Shown here: piece by piece, positions 62,485-64,000 of the stretch | How positions within the stretch are numbered: position 1 is the stretch's first letter | Layout: the number at the start of each line of letters is the position of its first letter | NCBI GenBank assembly: GCA_002366565.1 | Contig: DFBJ01000013.1 | Span: 124,001 to 188,000 of the forward strand | Direction of reading: 5' to 3' | DNA from: Bacteriovoracaceae bacterium UBA3083 | Lineage (GTDB): Bacteria; Bdellovibrionota; Bacteriovoracia; Bacteriovoracales; Bacteriovoracaceae | DNA: 64,000 bases | Made by a program: the position numbers and the translations under genes | Notes under the pieces: model-generated | The model's input: the letters and a program-made list of their open reading frames with translations, nothing else | Databases searched by the model: none | What the model was told of the DNA's origin: nothing

Positions 62485-63491
62485 AAATACTCGTTTTAAT
62501 GCATAAAGATCTAGTTCCTCCTGAAAATATTCAAGAAAATAATTTTGATAAAGATGAAGTCCCATGGATAACTGAATATGATGTTATAAATGCTCTACTA
62601 GAGTTAGGTCATAAAGTTAAAGCTTGTGGAGTTATTAGTGATTTGAAAGTAATCAAGAATGCTATTGATGAATTCAAGCCTACCTTAATATTCAATTTGC
62701 TAGAAGAGTTTGATGGAGAAGTTCTATTTGATCAAAATGTTGTCAGTTATTTAGAGCTGTTGCGAGTCCCTTACACTGGATGTAATCCTAGAGGTTTAAT
62801 GCTCGCCAGAGATAAAGCTCTTGCTAAAAAAATCTTACTTTTTCATCGTCTCAAAACCCCACATTTTCAAGTATTCCCTAAGAATAAAAAAACAAAGAAA
62901 GCAAAACATCTTAATTATCCTCTTATAGTTAAGTGTTTGACAGAAGAAGCCTCCCTCGCAATAGCCAAAGCTTCAATTGTGCACAATGAGGAAAAGTTAA
63001 TAGAGAGAGTAAAATATATAAATCAAAAGATTGGTGTTGATGCAATAGTTGAAGAATTTGTAGAAGGCAGAGAGTTCTATGTTGGCGTAATGGGTAATTA
63101 TAAAATTAAAACCCTACCTGTTTGGGAATTGAAATTTGAAAATGTAGAGCGACCAGAAAAAGAGTTATACTCTAACCGTGCAAAGTGGAATAATAAGTAT
63201 AGAGATAGAAAAGGTATCAAGACAGAACATGCACAACTTGATGACGAAGTAGTTAAAAGAATAAATCATATATGTAAAAAAGCTTATAAGCATCTAAACT
63301 TAAATGGTTACGCGAGAGTTGATCTTAGAATGAATTCAAATGGAGATATCTATATAATAGAAGTTAATCCTAATCCAAATATTGCACGAGAAGACGAGTT
63401 CGCAACAAGTGCAAAGTTTGAAGGAAAGAACTACACTTCTCTACTCACAGATATCCTAAGATTATCAAAGTCCTGGGCAAAGAAAGTATAA
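62481..63491 (+). CDS. ATP-grasp ligase (D-Ala-D-Ala ligase-like)
   Basis: The 336-residue protein starts at GTG 62481, overlapping the previous stop. It has the ATP-grasp pattern of D-Ala-D-Ala ligases: PFNLLEEFDGE-like region (LIFNLLEEFDGE), PYTGCNPRGLMLARDKALAKKIL, IVEEFVEGREFYVGV and the metal-binding end YARVDLRMNSNGDIYIIEVNPNPN. Such enzymes join a carboxylate to an amine via an acyl phosphate. Main D-Ala ligase neighbours (mur genes) are absent, so this is probably an amino acid or peptide ligase with another substrate, in a pair with the metallopeptidase. Confidence 0.85.
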   Translation: MKILVLMHKDLVPPENIQENNFDKDEVPWITEYDVINALLELGHKVKACGVISDLKVIKNAIDEFKPTLIFNLLEEFDGEVLFDQNVVSYLELLRVPYTGCNPRGLMLARDKALAKKILLFHRLKTPHFQVFPKNKKTKKAKHLNYPLIVKCLTEEASLAIAKASIVHNEEKLIERVKYINQKIGVDAIVEEFVEGREFYVGVMGNYKIKTLPVWELKFENVERPEKELYSNRAKWNNKYRDRKGIKTEHAQLDDEVVKRINHICKKAYKHLNLNGYARVDLRMNSNGDIYIIEVNPNPNIAREDEFATSAKFEGKNYTSLLTDILRLSKSWAKKV

Positions 63492-63513
63492 TTCTGAGTC
63501 TGTAGCTAACTGC

Positions 63514-63924
63514 TTAAGCAACCTTCTTCCTCTTCATAACCTCATGTATCTTACTCAAGAGCTTTTTCTCATCGAAAGGCTTAATTAAGTATTGAGATAC
63601 TCCATGATTAATAGCTTCAACAACATGGATTCGGTCAGAATCAGCAGTAACCATAACAAATGGAATTTCATTGAAGTCAGCATTTCTTTTTAAATAATCA
63701 AGAAAGTGAATTCCATCTAGTTCAGGCATTTCCCAATCTGCAAGAATCATATCGATCTTCTTATTCTCCATATAAGATTGCTCGACAAAATTAACAGCTT
63801 TTACACCATCTTTTTCAGTATGGATGTTTTTATAGCCATTTTTGCGGAGTAAGGTTCTCATGTAATTGATAACGTCGTCATCATCATCAACAATTAAAAT
63901 ATTCATATTTGGATTAATTCTCAT
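63514..63924 (-). CDS. single-domain response regulator (CheY-like receiver)
   Basis: The 136-residue protein has the acidic run DDDDD near residue 13-17, phosphoacceptor D63 (ILADWEMP), T93 and K115 (LIKPFDEK), all as in CheY. The start at 63924 has only GAGG very close, and a second ATG at 63906 lacks a site, so the exact start is uncertain. No output domain, so it acts by protein contact. It is convergent with the ATP-grasp gene, 22 bp apart. Confidence 0.9.
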   Translation of the reverse strand: MRINPNMNILIVDDDDDVINYMRTLLRKNGYKNIHTEKDGVKAVNFVEQSYMENKKIDMILADWEMPELDGIHFLDYLKRNADFNEIPFVMVTADSDRIHVVEAINHGVSQYLIKPFDEKKLLSKIHEVMKRKKVA

Positions 63925-64000
63925 GCCTCATTATAGGAAGTAATAATGAAGTAAAATCTTTAAAAATATTAAAATATCTACACTATTCTAGAGAATCTAG

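Noticed and set aside
1..64000. CRISPR arrays, insertion sequences, prophage, rRNA and tRNA genes
   Set aside because: I looked for direct repeat arrays, transposase or integrase motifs, and cloverleaf T-arm sequences in the gaps and found none.

Overview
The window is a gene-dense, AT-rich (visibly A/T-biased codons, many ATA/AGA/AAA), double-membrane bacterial chromosome segment of 64 kb with about 76 protein genes and no tRNA, rRNA, CRISPR array, transposase or prophage that I can see. Lipoproteins with a lipobox, DUF4105/DUF3015 proteins, many orphan secreted proteins and stand-alone receiver proteins, a sodium-pumping NADH:quinone reductase and an FeS-DinG fused to an exonuclease all fit a Bdellovibrionota predator of the Bacteriovoracaceae type (Halobacteriovorax-like, marine). 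That assignment is inference from gene content and style; no 16S gene is present.

Layout. 1-3 kb: end of a YbjQ-family gene, two orphan secreted proteins and a DEAD-box RNA helicase. 3.1-9.0 kb: complete nqrABCDEF operon on the minus strand with its own terminator. 9.2-12.5 kb: YchJ-like protein and a four-gene membrane operon (K+ channel, small 4-TM protein, MATE exporter, methyltransferase). 12.6-17.3 kb: hypotheticals around an exonuclease-DinG helicase. 17.3-18.2 kb: bolA-grxD-hypothetical operon (Fe-S trafficking). 18.2-20.7 kb: yebC, a receiver protein and a secreted protein with a CFI-box-like C-terminus. 20.8-24.6 kb: four-gene operon ending in adenine deaminase; its class IV aminotransferase has no usual start codon and apparently begins at AUA. 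25-31 kb: rpsD with its own promoter and terminator, a hexapeptide transferase, a NadD-like protein and RarD. 31-38 kb: secreted/lipoprotein-rich stretch with an FHA protein, Dtd, a FecR-domain protein and two paralogous tiny HWY lipoproteins. 38.7-44.2 kb: menB, a secreted serine protease, acylphosphatase, and ung followed by a three-gene ABC-2 exporter. 44.4-47.6 kb: YbaK protein, truA operon, coiled-coil protein. 47.6-53.5 kb: DUF3015/DUF4105 operon, then a zinc/redox island (CobW-family metallochaperone, peroxiredoxin-like lipoprotein, Fur/Zur regulator, MerC-like protein, MsrA). 53.7-61.3 kb: hydrolase, leuS, PilZ protein, S9 peptidase. 61.5-63.9 kb: a two-gene cassette of a zincin-like metallopeptidase and an ATP-grasp ligase, then a receiver protein.

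Best candidates for something new are: the zincin/ATP-grasp cassette; the AUA-initiated aminotransferase translationally coupled to a rhodanese-like lipoprotein that lacks the catalytic cysteine; two perfect 10-bp hairpins that bury the ribosome binding sites of an S9 peptidase and of a small conserved gene; the HWY lipoprotein family; and a run of convergent gene pairs that share their stop codons. All functional statements are read from motifs; none was checked against a database.
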